A stretch of 64,000 bases of DNA, taken from Nostoc sp. ATCC 53789 (lineage in GTDB: Bacteria > Cyanobacteriota > Cyanobacteriia > Cyanobacteriales > Nostocaceae). Location of the stretch: contig NZ_CP046703.1 in assembly GCF_009873495.1 (NCBI RefSeq), forward strand, positions 1,302,001 through 1,366,000, in the 5' to 3' direction. Under the pieces are notes generated by a model. It was not told where the DNA came from. It saw only the letters and a program-made list of their open reading frames with translations, and ran no database searches. Below, one piece after another: positions 7,951-15,958 of the stretch. A program made the translations under genes and the position numbers. Position 1 is the stretch's first letter. Each line of letters opens with the position of its first letter.

Positions 7951-8673
7951 TTAATCAATTAAACCTTCTTCACGGGAACGAATTTCGGTGAGGATTCGCA
8001 TATTCTTACCACTTTGTTTGCAGTCTTCAGGATACACCCCCAAAACATCCTGAATCTTCGTCCAGTAAGTACATACTGCTCGTTCCGATTTATACATTCT
8101 GTCTGCGATCGCCTTATCTGTCAAACTCTCTTCAAAAGCCAAACGCAACACATCCAACCATTCCGGCTTGAGTTCGATTCCTGTTTTGATGTCTTTTGTA
8201 TGAGTTGCACCCTGAAGTGCTAAATTAACCCGCATGAGCATTTCATCTTCGGGTAATCCTTTATCTGCGATCGCAAACCCACCTTGATGATTATCAATCT
8301 CGTGTTTAATTCTGATTAACGCCTTCACATAACTAGTTTGCACTATGAAATTCTGATGGGGATATTCTTTAAGTAAAGTTTGCAACAGCTTAATTCCGGT
8401 ATCAATTTCTGCTGTCTCCCCTTGGCGATCGGGAATTGATAAATCCATCACAATCAAGTCAAACTGGTAACATTGCACTTGAGAAAGTGTATCTTTTGCC
8501 GTCTGAGCCTTGATAATAATAGCTTCAGGATACTTTCGATTTAAGACATCAAGAGTACCAGTCAAAATTAATTGGTGGTCATCGACAACAAGAATACCGA
8601 GCTTCTTTTCCACTGCTAAATGCCCATAAAGTTGATGTTCTTTCAAACTTTTCATCACCATATTTTTATCCAA
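7951..8673 (-). CDS. Response regulator, receiver plus LuxR-type HTH-like C-terminus
   Basis: A 240-residue protein. The receiver domain (about 25-150) begins LGILVVDDHQLILTG with the acidic pair, and has the phospho-acceptor aspartate in DLIVMDLSIPDR and a lysine in ADKGLP. The C-terminal third (about 170-225) reads LRLAFEESLTDKAIADRMYKSERAVCTYWTKIQDVLGV, which follows the layout of a NarL/LuxR DNA-binding helix-turn-helix, though divergent. It would act as a two-component transcription factor. Its likely sensor partner, the CHASE2 gene just downstream, is truncated, so it is probably now orphaned or served by another kinase. Confidence 0.85.
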   Translation of the reverse strand: MDKNMVMKSLKEHQLYGHLAVEKKLGILVVDDHQLILTGTLDVLNRKYPEAIIIKAQTAKDTLSQVQCYQFDLIVMDLSIPDRQGETAEIDTGIKLLQTLLKEYPHQNFIVQTSYVKALIRIKHEIDNHQGGFAIADKGLPEDEMLMRVNLALQGATHTKDIKTGIELKPEWLDVLRLAFEESLTDKAIADRMYKSERAVCTYWTKIQDVLGVYPEDCKQSGKNMRILTEIRSREEGLID

Positions 8674-9047
8674 ATTAAAAGTTTTTTTAAGCTTTACTAC
8701 TCAATACTTAGCCATTCAAGTAATATTTAAAATCAGCACTCTTTTAAATGTCCTCTTTAAAGTCTCCGCCTATTTTAATTGGAGATGAATGTCCTACATA
8801 TACAGAAAAGTGCAAATAATGCTGAGAGGAGATTGTTCATCACTACTCAATACTTTTCGGTTAAACCCAATAATCTCTCTTTTGGTCTGGGGAAGGGTTA
8901 AAGGGCAATGGGGAAAGGGAAATTCAAACCCTTTCCCTTTCCCCTTTCCCCCTTAACCGAAAAGTATTGCATCACTACTAGCTTATTTTCAATTCATGCA
9001 CTGAGAAGGTTCTGGGGATCTGGATATTTTAGTATGATTTTTTGACA
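8674..9047. other. Gap holding a family-A miniature element
   Basis: No coding region is seen upstream of the short fragment at 9048. The presumed promoter of the response regulator is next to 8674, and a family-A element with target duplication fills 8848-8969. Confidence 0.6.
8848..8969. mobile_element. Miniature inverted-repeat element, family A, copy 2
   Basis: The 122-bp element is bounded by a perfect 15-bp inverted repeat (CAATACTTTTCGGTT / AACCGAAAAGTATTG) and by an exact 10-bp direct repeat CATCACTACT at 8838-8847 and 8970-8979. It is the clearest copy of the family. The interior is AAGGG/CCCTTT rich, with no open frame of note. Confidence 0.88.
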
Positions 9048-9206
9048 ATGACAAAACCCGCAGATGTCAGCACCAAACTCTTAATTAGCCTTGCACCCGA
9101 CAACTGGGTGAGATGGGTAACTCAAATTCCCAACATTACAGTTGAAGAAATTCTCAACTCAGAATTTCAATGGATAAGTAGGGAAAGTAATGTTTTAATG
9201 AGGTAA
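9048..9206 (+). pseudogene. Short N-terminal fragment of a larger conserved cyanobacterial protein
   Basis: Fifty-two codons from ATG 9048. The product (MTKPADVSTKLLISLAPDNW..., with QWISRESNVLMR at the end) reads like the first 50 residues of a cyanobacterial family of roughly 300-residue proteins that I associate, from memory and without proof, with Rpn/PD-(D/E)XK-type nucleases. The frame stops abruptly and a miniature element begins 30 bp later, so the rest is probably lost. A functional 52-residue peptide cannot be excluded. Confidence 0.45.
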
Positions 9207-9235
9207 AAAAACTTATGGACTGGATAGATTTTTTT

Positions 9236-9368
9236 CTAGTAGTCTGCCAACCCAAAAATGCTGCGTGATGCCTGGGGAAAGGGTAAGGGGTAAGGGGTAA
9301 GGGATTTGAAACCTTTCCCCCTTCCCCTTTCCCCTTTACCCCGCCAAGTTCACTTGGCGAACTACTAG
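9236..9368. mobile_element. Miniature inverted-repeat element, family B
   Basis: A 133-bp element with imperfect ends CTAGTAGTCTGCCAA and TTGGCGAACTACTAG (two mismatches). The interior is an A/G-rich stretch of AAGGGGT repeats followed by its pyrimidine complement, giving a long hairpin. The CTAG at each edge could be a 4-bp target duplication or part of the repeat. It encodes nothing. Confidence 0.6.
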
Positions 9369-9462
9369 CCTGGTTAGCAAACCTATATTAGGGCTATCTT
9401 TTTTTACATTATCATTAGTAAGTGTGGAGCAAAGGCACTCGTTTCCCATACAGATAGAACAA

Positions 9463-9515
9463 AGGTGATCGTCCTGTAAGGACGGGGCTTCATACCCATT
9501 TTTTCGGTGAGGCGA
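9463..9515 (-). repeat. Possible IS200/IS605 right-end relic
   Basis: Read on the minus strand this stretch contains GGGTATGAAGCCCCGTCC followed by TTACAGGACG, a short hairpin after a GAAGCCCCGTCC block. The same block (GGGTCAGAAGCCCCGTCC plus hairpin) occurs at 40247-40289. I associate such motifs with the 3' end of TnpB-carrying IS200/IS605 elements, where the guide RNA scaffold lies. No tnpA or tnpB frame is present here, so at most it is a scar. Low certainty. Confidence 0.3.
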
Positions 9516-10051
9516 TGCTGCAACATCTGATAACTCAACAATATTATTTCGCATTAAAGCTTTTCTCGGCACTGGGCTGCGGGCTGATAGCCGGAGTTTT
9601 CTTCGCCTTCTCGACTTTCGTGATGAACGCCCTTGCTCGGCTGAAACCGCCACAGGGCATTACCGCTATGCAATCCATCAATATCACGGTAATCAATCCA
9701 TTTTTTATGACAGCGTTTTTGGGAACGGCTGCGGCTTGTATCTTTCTTTTAATCTCCTCGCTATTAAAGTGGCATCAACCCGGTGCCGCCTACTTGCTTC
9801 TCGGCAGCTTGCTCTACCTCGTTGGTACATTAGGCGTGACAATAGTTTTCAATGTACCGCTCAACGAAGCCCTGGCGAAAGTCGAGCCGGATAGTACTGA
9901 AGGTGCGAGCCTATGGTCTAGCTACCTGACCAACTGGACAATCTGGAATCACATTCGGACGGTAGCGGCGCTAGCAGCAGCAACATCGCTCACCATCGCG
10001 CTTTGTTTGGGTTCAAGAATCGTAGAGGGAATCGATAATACGGTTAGGTAA
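9515..10051 (+). CDS. DUF1772 (anthrone oxygenase-like) membrane protein
   Basis: A 178-residue protein with four predicted membrane helices. Family features are GVFFAFSTFVMNAL in helix 1, then PPQGITAMQSINITVINPFFM, a central GAAYLLLGSLLYLVGTLGVTIVFNVPLNEAL, and the closing W-x-x-Y-L-T-N-W-T-I-W-N-H-IRT block, with Asn, Trp and His residues close to the membrane. DUF1772 includes fungal anthrone oxygenases, but bacterial members have no known role. Its base composition is more GC-rich than its surroundings, and it sits right after a possible IS605 relic, both compatible with acquisition by transfer. GGTGAGGCG precedes the ATG. Confidence 0.85.
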   Translation: MLQHLITQQYYFALKLFSALGCGLIAGVFFAFSTFVMNALARLKPPQGITAMQSINITVINPFFMTAFLGTAAACIFLLISSLLKWHQPGAAYLLLGSLLYLVGTLGVTIVFNVPLNEALAKVEPDSTEGASLWSSYLTNWTIWNHIRTVAALAAATSLTIALCLGSRIVEGIDNTVR

Positions 10052-10197
10052 CTCCGCTACTAATGGGTAAAGTAGGTCGGCGAAATTAAAGCTAACTGGC
10101 TAAGGCTGTCATTTGTTCTTTGTCATTGGTCATTAGTAAGGATTTTAAGCCTATTTACGTTTCGTAGCAGACTTAGTTTTTTGTGACTAATTAGTAA

Positions 10198-10875
10198 TTA
10201 TTTGCTCAACCATTCCTGCCATTTTTGAGCAGCCTTGTCACGTTCTGCTTTTTGGCCTGCGGGATCATAACTTCCCAAACTCTGCCATAACTGATTCCAG
10301 TCTTGCCCTTGGGGTAGCTTACTCACTACAGCCTTAACAATCAAAAAAGCCCGCTCACGAGTGAGATCGTTTGGTGCTTGCAAAAGAGGAATTACCAAAG
10401 GTAAAACTTCTTTTCCGCCTCGCATTAAAGGATACATCGAAGCTGTGTAGGGATTGTGCAGAATGTCAGGGTAATCATCAAGGGTAGCGACCAAAGCGGA
10501 TAATGAGCGTTTATCTCCTAATTGGTGTAGGGCAGTGGCAGCACGGGCACGCACTTCTGGATTAGTGTCATGGGTGGCTTGGAACAAAGCATCGGCACTA
10601 GCGGGATCGGCAATTTCGCTCAGTCCCTCGGCTGCAAGCCGACGGGTACGGGGGTTGGGATTAGTCAAGGCTTCCAATAAAACCGGGGTAGCTTTTTTGC
10701 CTAAACGGATCAATTCACCTAGTGCTAAAGCGCTGGTGTCTTGATCTGTGGAGTAGAGACGTGTTTTGATCTGCTCCATAGGTGTCGCGGTAGCGTCTTG
10801 ATTATTCATATACAAATTTCCTCCGATGGCCAGCATCACAACTATCACGAATATTCCTATTGTTCTCAAGATCAA
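10198..10875 (-). CDS. Membrane-anchored HEAT-repeat protein linked to the eCIS-core gene
   Basis: A 225-residue protein that starts with one hydrophobic segment (about residues 3-22), a signal peptide or anchor. From about residue 35 it carries four or more HEAT repeats, for example ALTNPNPRTRRLAAEGLSEI and ATHDTNPEVRARAATALHQL. HEAT arrays are protein-binding scaffolds. Its ATG overlaps the TGA of the upstream eCIS-core gene by four bases (10872-10875), so the two are translationally coupled. By analogy with toxin loci it could be an immunity, loading or anchoring partner, but nothing in the sequence proves this. Start and length are well supported by the overlap. Confidence 0.85.
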   Translation of the reverse strand: MILRTIGIFVIVVMLAIGGNLYMNNQDATATPMEQIKTRLYSTDQDTSALALGELIRLGKKATPVLLEALTNPNPRTRRLAAEGLSEIADPASADALFQATHDTNPEVRARAATALHQLGDKRSLSALVATLDDYPDILHNPYTASMYPLMRGGKEVLPLVIPLLQAPNDLTRERAFLIVKAVVSKLPQGQDWNQLWQSLGSYDPAGQKAERDKAAQKWQEWLSK

Positions 10876-12851
10876 GGTGTCCCTCCTCCCCCTGCTGGTG
10901 CTGCTGGTGCTGCTGCTGGCACATGCTGAAAGCTCAAGACAACTCGGCGATTACCCCGACGATTCGCTTCTGTATCTTGGTTAGTTGTGGCATCAGGGGT
11001 AAAGTCTTCGGTTGAACCAGAGCCGATAGTAACAGCACTAATTTGAGCTTCAGCTACACCCTTAGCACGCAGGGCTGCTCCCACTGCCTGCGCTCTGCGT
11101 AGAGATAGATCGAGGTTGTGCTGAGATGCGCCGCCGCGCCTGTCAGCGAAGCCTTCAGGAGTTACTTTGACATCAGGGAATCGCCGCAGGTAATCTAAGA
11201 ATGTATCAATCTTACCTGTTTCGCTGGAACTCAGTTGGTCGCTGTCGAAATCAAAGTAAAAAATGACTGGTTCGTGTACGTAAAAATCTTGATGCTTCTG
11301 CAAAGCTGCATCGAAGGTAGCAGATTGACCATCCTGTGCTGATGCATGATCGTTCTCAACTTTGCCAGCACGGATTTGGAAGCCCCAATGAAGCGCTCCA
11401 TAAGTTGTCATGGTGTCTTCTCCCTTAGCCACCGTCTGAAAGTCGAAATTAAACTCACCAGCCCCTCCGGGAGCATCGGTTAGTTCTGCTGCTTTGATAT
11501 CAGTGGGGTCATCGGAGCGTTTGTAACCAATAGTTGCTCCGCTTGCACCACTAGAAGAGGGTCGTGAAAGTCCAGGGGTTGCGGGATTGGGTTGGGCTGG
11601 GTCGTTGCCAAAGGGGTACTGGGCAGGTAATGCACTTCCGGCTGCGGCATTGGTTCCTGTACCACCGTGGGCAGGTGCATCATTATGCAGCGCATCAGTG
11701 AAATATCCGCCCTCAACTCCCGTGGTGGCATCAGCAGTGGTACGGAGGCTAGCACCACTAGCAGCAGGTAAAGACTGAGGTTCGACATTTGTACCTGTAG
11801 CATTTGTCAGACGCACAATCTGAATCAGTCCAATCTGGTTAGAGTAGGGGGCAGTGGTTTTGGGTTTGAAACGAATAGTAATCGGTAGACTCGCGCCGTT
11901 TGGTGTGGCATTTACTTCAAAAATACCGTGTGTCAGGTCGTATGTGGGGTTAATTGCCCGTTGAATCAATTTTCTCTGGGCTGTCCCTGTCTGCTGCACC
12001 ACATGAGTCAGTTCATGGGCGGTTAATGCATCATTACCTGGTGACTTACCCGCACCAAAGAAAATGTTTTGCTGGTGCGTAAATGCCTGGGCATTTAAAT
12101 CCTGATTCATTTGCACCGATTGAGTGCCTGTATGTACCCGTACTTGACTAAAATCTGTACCAAAGCGGGGTTCCATAAAGGAGCGCACGGCATCTGGTAA
12201 TGGGCTTCCTCCACCTTCACTGCTGTTTAGCCGACTCTCAAAGTTATCCCCAGTTTGGAAGCTGTCATTGGTAGCGAGTTGTAGCGATCGCTTAGTTTGT
12301 AATTCTTCTTCTGGTAAAATCTCTCTTTGGATGGGTGCATTAATAAGTTTAGTTTGTAACTCCTCTTCCTCTTCTGGCATTGCCTCCCGTTGCACTAAGG
12401 GAGTTATGGCAGAGGCTAGAGGCTTAGTTTGCACTTGGTCTTGAGTCTGTGTATTCTGCAATCCTATTGGCTCTGGTTCAGCCATTCGCATAACCTGATC
12501 GGCAACTTGATCGGCTTCCTGCTCATAATGATCGTCTGGCGCACCAACCGTGAGTTTTGCCTGGGGACGATGCAAAGATATGCGACTAATATCATGACTA
12601 AGGGGCTGTTTGACGGCTTCTGGTTCCAAGAATTGCTCATTAGCAGACTGCACTTCTTGAAGCTCAGTTGATGCCTCAGTTAGTCTTTGGATTGGAGGAT
12701 TATTTGTTTGTAAACCAAAGCCACGCATTGGAGAAGCCAGTGTGGGAATAGTTGATAAGGCAAGGGACGGATTTAGAACAGTGGATATACCTGCTTTTTG
12801 GCGCTGAACTATGCGTAGATGCCCAGAAGCTTGTTGTCCGTCATTGCTCAT
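10872..12851 (-). CDS. eCIS-core (DUF4157) protein with C-terminal OmpA-like domain
   Basis: A 659-residue protein. Residues 1-100 are a leader shared with the protein at 13153. Residues about 205-295 form the DUF4157/eCIS-core domain: PLPDAVRSFMEPRFGTDFSQVRVHTG and the zinc-protease-like HELTHVVQQ (H279, E280, H283). A middle region of unknown fold follows. Residues about 525-640 are OmpA-like, with YFDFDSDQLSSSETGKID, then GFADRRG and LSLRRAQAVGAALRAKGV. DUF4157 is known as a marker of cargo and toxins of extracellular contractile injection systems, phage-tail-like syringes. OmpA-like domains bind peptidoglycan. No injection-system structural genes are in the window. GGAAGG precedes the ATG, and the HEAT gene overlaps the 3' end. 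Confidence 0.88.
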   Translation of the reverse strand: MSNDGQQASGHLRIVQRQKAGISTVLNPSLALSTIPTLASPMRGFGLQTNNPPIQRLTEASTELQEVQSANEQFLEPEAVKQPLSHDISRISLHRPQAKLTVGAPDDHYEQEADQVADQVMRMAEPEPIGLQNTQTQDQVQTKPLASAITPLVQREAMPEEEEELQTKLINAPIQREILPEEELQTKRSLQLATNDSFQTGDNFESRLNSSEGGGSPLPDAVRSFMEPRFGTDFSQVRVHTGTQSVQMNQDLNAQAFTHQQNIFFGAGKSPGNDALTAHELTHVVQQTGTAQRKLIQRAINPTYDLTHGIFEVNATPNGASLPITIRFKPKTTAPYSNQIGLIQIVRLTNATGTNVEPQSLPAASGASLRTTADATTGVEGGYFTDALHNDAPAHGGTGTNAAAGSALPAQYPFGNDPAQPNPATPGLSRPSSSGASGATIGYKRSDDPTDIKAAELTDAPGGAGEFNFDFQTVAKGEDTMTTYGALHWGFQIRAGKVENDHASAQDGQSATFDAALQKHQDFYVHEPVIFYFDFDSDQLSSSETGKIDTFLDYLRRFPDVKVTPEGFADRRGGASQHNLDLSLRRAQAVGAALRAKGVAEAQISAVTIGSGSTEDFTPDATTNQDTEANRRGNRRVVLSFQHVPAAAPAAPAGGGGTP

Positions 12852-12952
12852 ATCACCCTTCCTTCATTTATGGTTCAACCAAGGCATATTGATAATACAC
12901 ATCATAAAATTTATCTGATTGCGATCACTATGGACTTAAGTGGAAATTATCT
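12852..12952 (-). promoter_or_regulatory. Upstream region of the first eCIS-core gene, duplicated at 14893
   Basis: Read on the minus strand, this region aligns with the upstream region of the second eCIS-core gene. ACTTAAGTCCATA here matches ACTAAAGTCCATA there, with the motif edge exactly 79 bp before the start codon in both genes (12930 and 14971). Scattered matches (GATGTGT against CCTGTGT, and TATGC) continue down to the GGAAGG/GGAGGA ribosome site. Conservation outside the coding part suggests a shared promoter or leader. The remaining 200 bp to 13152 hold no gene. Confidence 0.6.
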
Positions 12953-13152
12953 CTTCCATACGTGAAGCTTAGATGGCTTTAATAAGCTGCAATCAAGTGA
13001 CCATCACATAGCATCATAATCATTTGTGAAAGTTACAGATCCCAACTTCTCAAAAAAGTCGGAAATCTGTGACTGTCAATGAAAATTCCTTCTTCACTAT
13101 TTAGCAATTATTTTGAGCGTTTTAGGAACTTTTCTGCTAGGTAAAGTCAAAC

Positions 13153-14892
13153 CTAAAAATAGGAATTATCGTCCGGCGTACCGTTCCATTTTGCAATATT
13201 AAATACAGGTGTTCCATCGACTAGAATATACAGAGGGAAATCTCCTTGTGTTGTATTGCCATCCCAATTCCAGTCAGTAGAGTAAATGTGTTCTCCATGA
13301 CCATTGTTGCCTGCATGGTTAATTGTCGGGCCGCTACCTGTCAAATTGATGGATAACGAATCACCGTAGCCAATGGACATTGAAGAACCCCGACGCATAC
13401 TTCCACCTCGGAATTGTCTAACATCCATCTCTTGACCCCTACTAGGCGGATCTAAGTTCGGGATTTGAGCTGCATCACTACTTAATTGCAGAGTTTCCTT
13501 GATAAAAGTTCCTCTAATATTGCTAAACCCAACTGCTCCAACAGTACCAATTGTATCTGCGGTGTGATCTCCACTGTCTGACCAAATAAATTCTACATTG
13601 TCTGTTGTTTTTTGGTTTGTATTAAGTAGTGTTTCAATCTGCAACTGAACTTCTGCCTTTACAGCTTCCAAAATGGCTAAATCCAAAGTGCCACCAGATT
13701 GATTAGGTGAATCTGATGCAGTTGGTGCTGGAGCTGCTGGAGTTGGGGTTGGAGCTGGGGTTGGGGTTGGAGCTGGGGTTGGAGCTGGGGCAGTTCCTTG
13801 AGTCGGTGGAGCTAGGGGTACATCAGGATGCTGTCGTTTCCAGTGACTCACATAGGCATTAATTAGACGATATTGGGTAATCAACTGTAGTTTTTGTTTG
13901 TCTACAGGTGACATATATCCATTATCTAGTTGAACGCTTTGAACACCGCTTTGTCCAGGAGCAAGCGCACCTCCTACCTGTGCAGCAGCTTGTCCTGCTT
14001 GAATAGTTGCTGCTGCTATGGTTGCTGCTGCTGCTCCTGATTCAGTTGCCAGACTAGCACCCCAAGCACCGATCGCACCAATTACTGGTAGAGCATTTTG
14101 TACAATTGGCTTTTGCTGAACTGCCTTGCTTACAGTTCCGTCTATTTTCTTGGCTTGAATAGACTCTTTCGTGATTGCATCAGGGCTTGCTGCTGCCTTA
14201 TTACCTAGTACATCAGCTTCTGCTTCCAAAGCTTGGTCTTGCACAACTATGGAATTCCCTTCTCCAGGTAGTTTTGGGATATTAACCCGTCCCTGTCGTT
14301 GTTGTACTACATGGCTTAATTCATGTCCAATTAGAGCTTGACCAGATTGACTTTCTGGATCGTACTTTCCCTGAGCAAAATGTAAATTATTACCAGATGC
14401 GAAAGCCTGAGAACCTAGCTTTTCTGCTTGACCATCCGTATGAATTTTTACATCTGATAAATCTGCATTAAATGCTGTCTGCATCTTTGCTAGGACAGGT
14501 TCTGGAAGATTTTGTCCACCACTAGGAGTCACAACATCGGCTCCATAAGAGGCGTTTTTTATACCACTTCCCTGAATAACTGCATTTTCTAATCTATTAA
14601 TCACGCCTTCGGTGAATGCTTTTTGTGGACGCAATGACATACGACTAATGTCATGACTCAGAGGCGATTGTTTGATTGGTTCAGATTTTACTCCTTGCTC
14701 ATCAGCAGACTGCACCTCTTGAAGGTCTGTTGATGACTTACTTATTGTTTGGGAGCCAAAGCCGCGTATCGGGTTCGCCAGCGTTGGAATACTTGGTGAG
14801 GCAAGGGATGGATTCAGAAAAGTGGATGTATTTGCTTTCTGATGTCCAGCCGTACCGGGACGCAAAGTGGCTTGTCTTTGGACATTGCTCAT
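13153..14892 (-). CDS. eCIS-core (DUF4157) protein with unknown C-terminal payload
   Basis: A 579-residue paralogue of the protein at 10872. Residues 1-95 are the shared leader (NPSLASPSIPTLANPIRGFG, then LQEVQSADEQ and PLSHDISRMSLRPQ). The DUF4157 domain spans about 120-205, with the motif HELSHVVQQ (H190, E191, H194). There follow an Ala-rich hydrophobic stretch near 270-315, a Pro-Thr-Ala linker near 362-392, and a C-terminal domain of about 180 residues unlike the paralogue's, ending in NIAKWNGTPDDNSYF. This layout of constant N-terminus, linker and variable tail is that of a polymorphic effector. I do not recognise the tail. It is transcribed in the same direction as the first gene, 301 bp upstream of it, with its own leader. 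GGAGGA precedes the ATG. Confidence 0.85.
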   Translation of the reverse strand: MSNVQRQATLRPGTAGHQKANTSTFLNPSLASPSIPTLANPIRGFGSQTISKSSTDLQEVQSADEQGVKSEPIKQSPLSHDISRMSLRPQKAFTEGVINRLENAVIQGSGIKNASYGADVVTPSGGQNLPEPVLAKMQTAFNADLSDVKIHTDGQAEKLGSQAFASGNNLHFAQGKYDPESQSGQALIGHELSHVVQQRQGRVNIPKLPGEGNSIVVQDQALEAEADVLGNKAAASPDAITKESIQAKKIDGTVSKAVQQKPIVQNALPVIGAIGAWGASLATESGAAAATIAAATIQAGQAAAQVGGALAPGQSGVQSVQLDNGYMSPVDKQKLQLITQYRLINAYVSHWKRQHPDVPLAPPTQGTAPAPTPAPTPTPAPTPTPAAPAPTASDSPNQSGGTLDLAILEAVKAEVQLQIETLLNTNQKTTDNVEFIWSDSGDHTADTIGTVGAVGFSNIRGTFIKETLQLSSDAAQIPNLDPPSRGQEMDVRQFRGGSMRRGSSMSIGYGDSLSINLTGSGPTINHAGNNGHGEHIYSTDWNWDGNTTQGDFPLYILVDGTPVFNIAKWNGTPDDNSYF

Positions 14893-15301
14893 CTCATCTT
14901 TCCTCCATCAATAGCCTAACTACAGCATAATGCTAAGACACAGGATACAATTTGTCTGTATCAAATCCTTATGGACTTTAGTATAAATTTCCGATTCTAT
15001 ACTTGATATCAATCCTGTCCATATCCATTGCCTTCCCTCATTCTCAAGTATATTTTTGAGTCAAATCATACAATTTAATGATTGCGATCACCTAGTGTGC
15101 CGTAGGCAATCGCTATGGACTTAAGTGGAAAGTATTCTGTAATGCGATCGCTCATCTCACTTTTAGCTATACTAAGTACGACAAAAATTACTTAAAACTT
15201 TGTGATTGTGCCACAAAGTTGGTTTCATTATCGATAATAAAAGTAACCCTTCAGCAATTTCCCATTGTACTCTATTAGTAAATCGTAACAATATTTTAAC
15301 T
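14893..15301. promoter_or_regulatory. Divergent control region with repeated ATGGACTTAAGTGGAAA motif
   Basis: No gene. The near part (14893-14995) is the duplicated leader described for 12852. A further copy of GCTATGGACTTAAGTGGAAA lies at 15112-15131, almost identical to the one at 12928-12946, next to a GCGATCAC/CAATCGCT pair. The other half must hold the promoter of the DUF2301 gene starting at 15302. Confidence 0.5.
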
Positions 15302-15958
15302 ATGACTACGCAAACACTACCTCCACCAGAAGTTTATCAAGGTCAGTTTGGGGAATTTACAATTACTCAGAGCGATCGCACTGGCGTAATTATCTACCGT
15401 GCTGGCTTAATGGTAGCAGCAGTCAGCTTTGCGATAGGCAGCGCTTTGATTTTGTTCAACAATAACCCGACTGTTGTAACTGCACTTACACCTTTATATG
15501 CTTGTTTTAGTCTCGCTCTTGGTGTAAGTTTATTTACCATTCATATCTACATGGCATCACTGCATCGAATGTTGCAAATTTTTTGGGCGATCGGTAGTAT
15601 GGCATCAGTTATTCTGGCAATTTCTAGTACTGAACCTTTAGCTCTGACTGTTTACAATCAGCCTCTTACCTTATTTGGGGTTGGTTTTATTTTTGTTGCT
15701 TTGACAGGGATTTATTTTAAAGAGGCTTTTTGCTTCAATCGTTTAGAAACTAAAGTATTAACCCTAATAGTACCGCTACTGTTATTAGGACATTTGGTGG
15801 GAATTTTACCAACTCAGGGCGAAAGTGTTTTATTAGGAATTTGGGCAACGTTGTTTTTGGTATTTGCCCTGCGAAAGACAGTGCAAGCAATTCCTGCTGA
15901 TATTGGAGATAAATCTGTATTTACTTACTTGGAAGAACAACGTCTAGCTAAAATTTAA
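15302..15958 (+). CDS. DUF2301 integral membrane protein
   Basis: A 218-residue protein with about six or seven predicted membrane helices, matching the cyanobacterial/plastid DUF2301 family (YRAGLMVAAVSFAIGSAL, HMLQIFW-like helix starts, GIYFKEAFCFNRLETKVLTLIVPLLLLGHL). The KEAFCF segment is the most recognisable block. The frame is open further upstream, but ATG 15302 fits the family start (MTTQTLPPPEVYQGQFGEFTITQSDR). Its role is unknown. The stop overlaps the next start (TAATG at 15956-15960), so it is coupled to the YdcF-like gene. Confidence 0.82.
   Translation: MTTQTLPPPEVYQGQFGEFTITQSDRTGVIIYRAGLMVAAVSFAIGSALILFNNNPTVVTALTPLYACFSLALGVSLFTIHIYMASLHRMLQIFWAIGSMASVILAISSTEPLALTVYNQPLTLFGVGFIFVALTGIYFKEAFCFNRLETKVLTLIVPLLLLGHLVGILPTQGESVLLGIWATLFLVFALRKTVQAIPADIGDKSVFTYLEEQRLAKI

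Noticed and set aside
9336..9653. A 105-codon minus-strand frame opposite the DUF1772 gene.
   Set aside because: Half lies inside the DUF1772 coding region and the rest in a miniature element; composition is not protein-like.
10535..12671. Several 60-110 codon frames on either strand inside the HEAT and eCIS-core genes.
   Set aside because: All are shadows of well-supported genes with domain matches.
10198..14892. A full contractile injection system locus.
   Set aside because: Only cargo-type DUF4157 genes are present; no sheath, tube, baseplate, spike or ATPase genes were found in the window.
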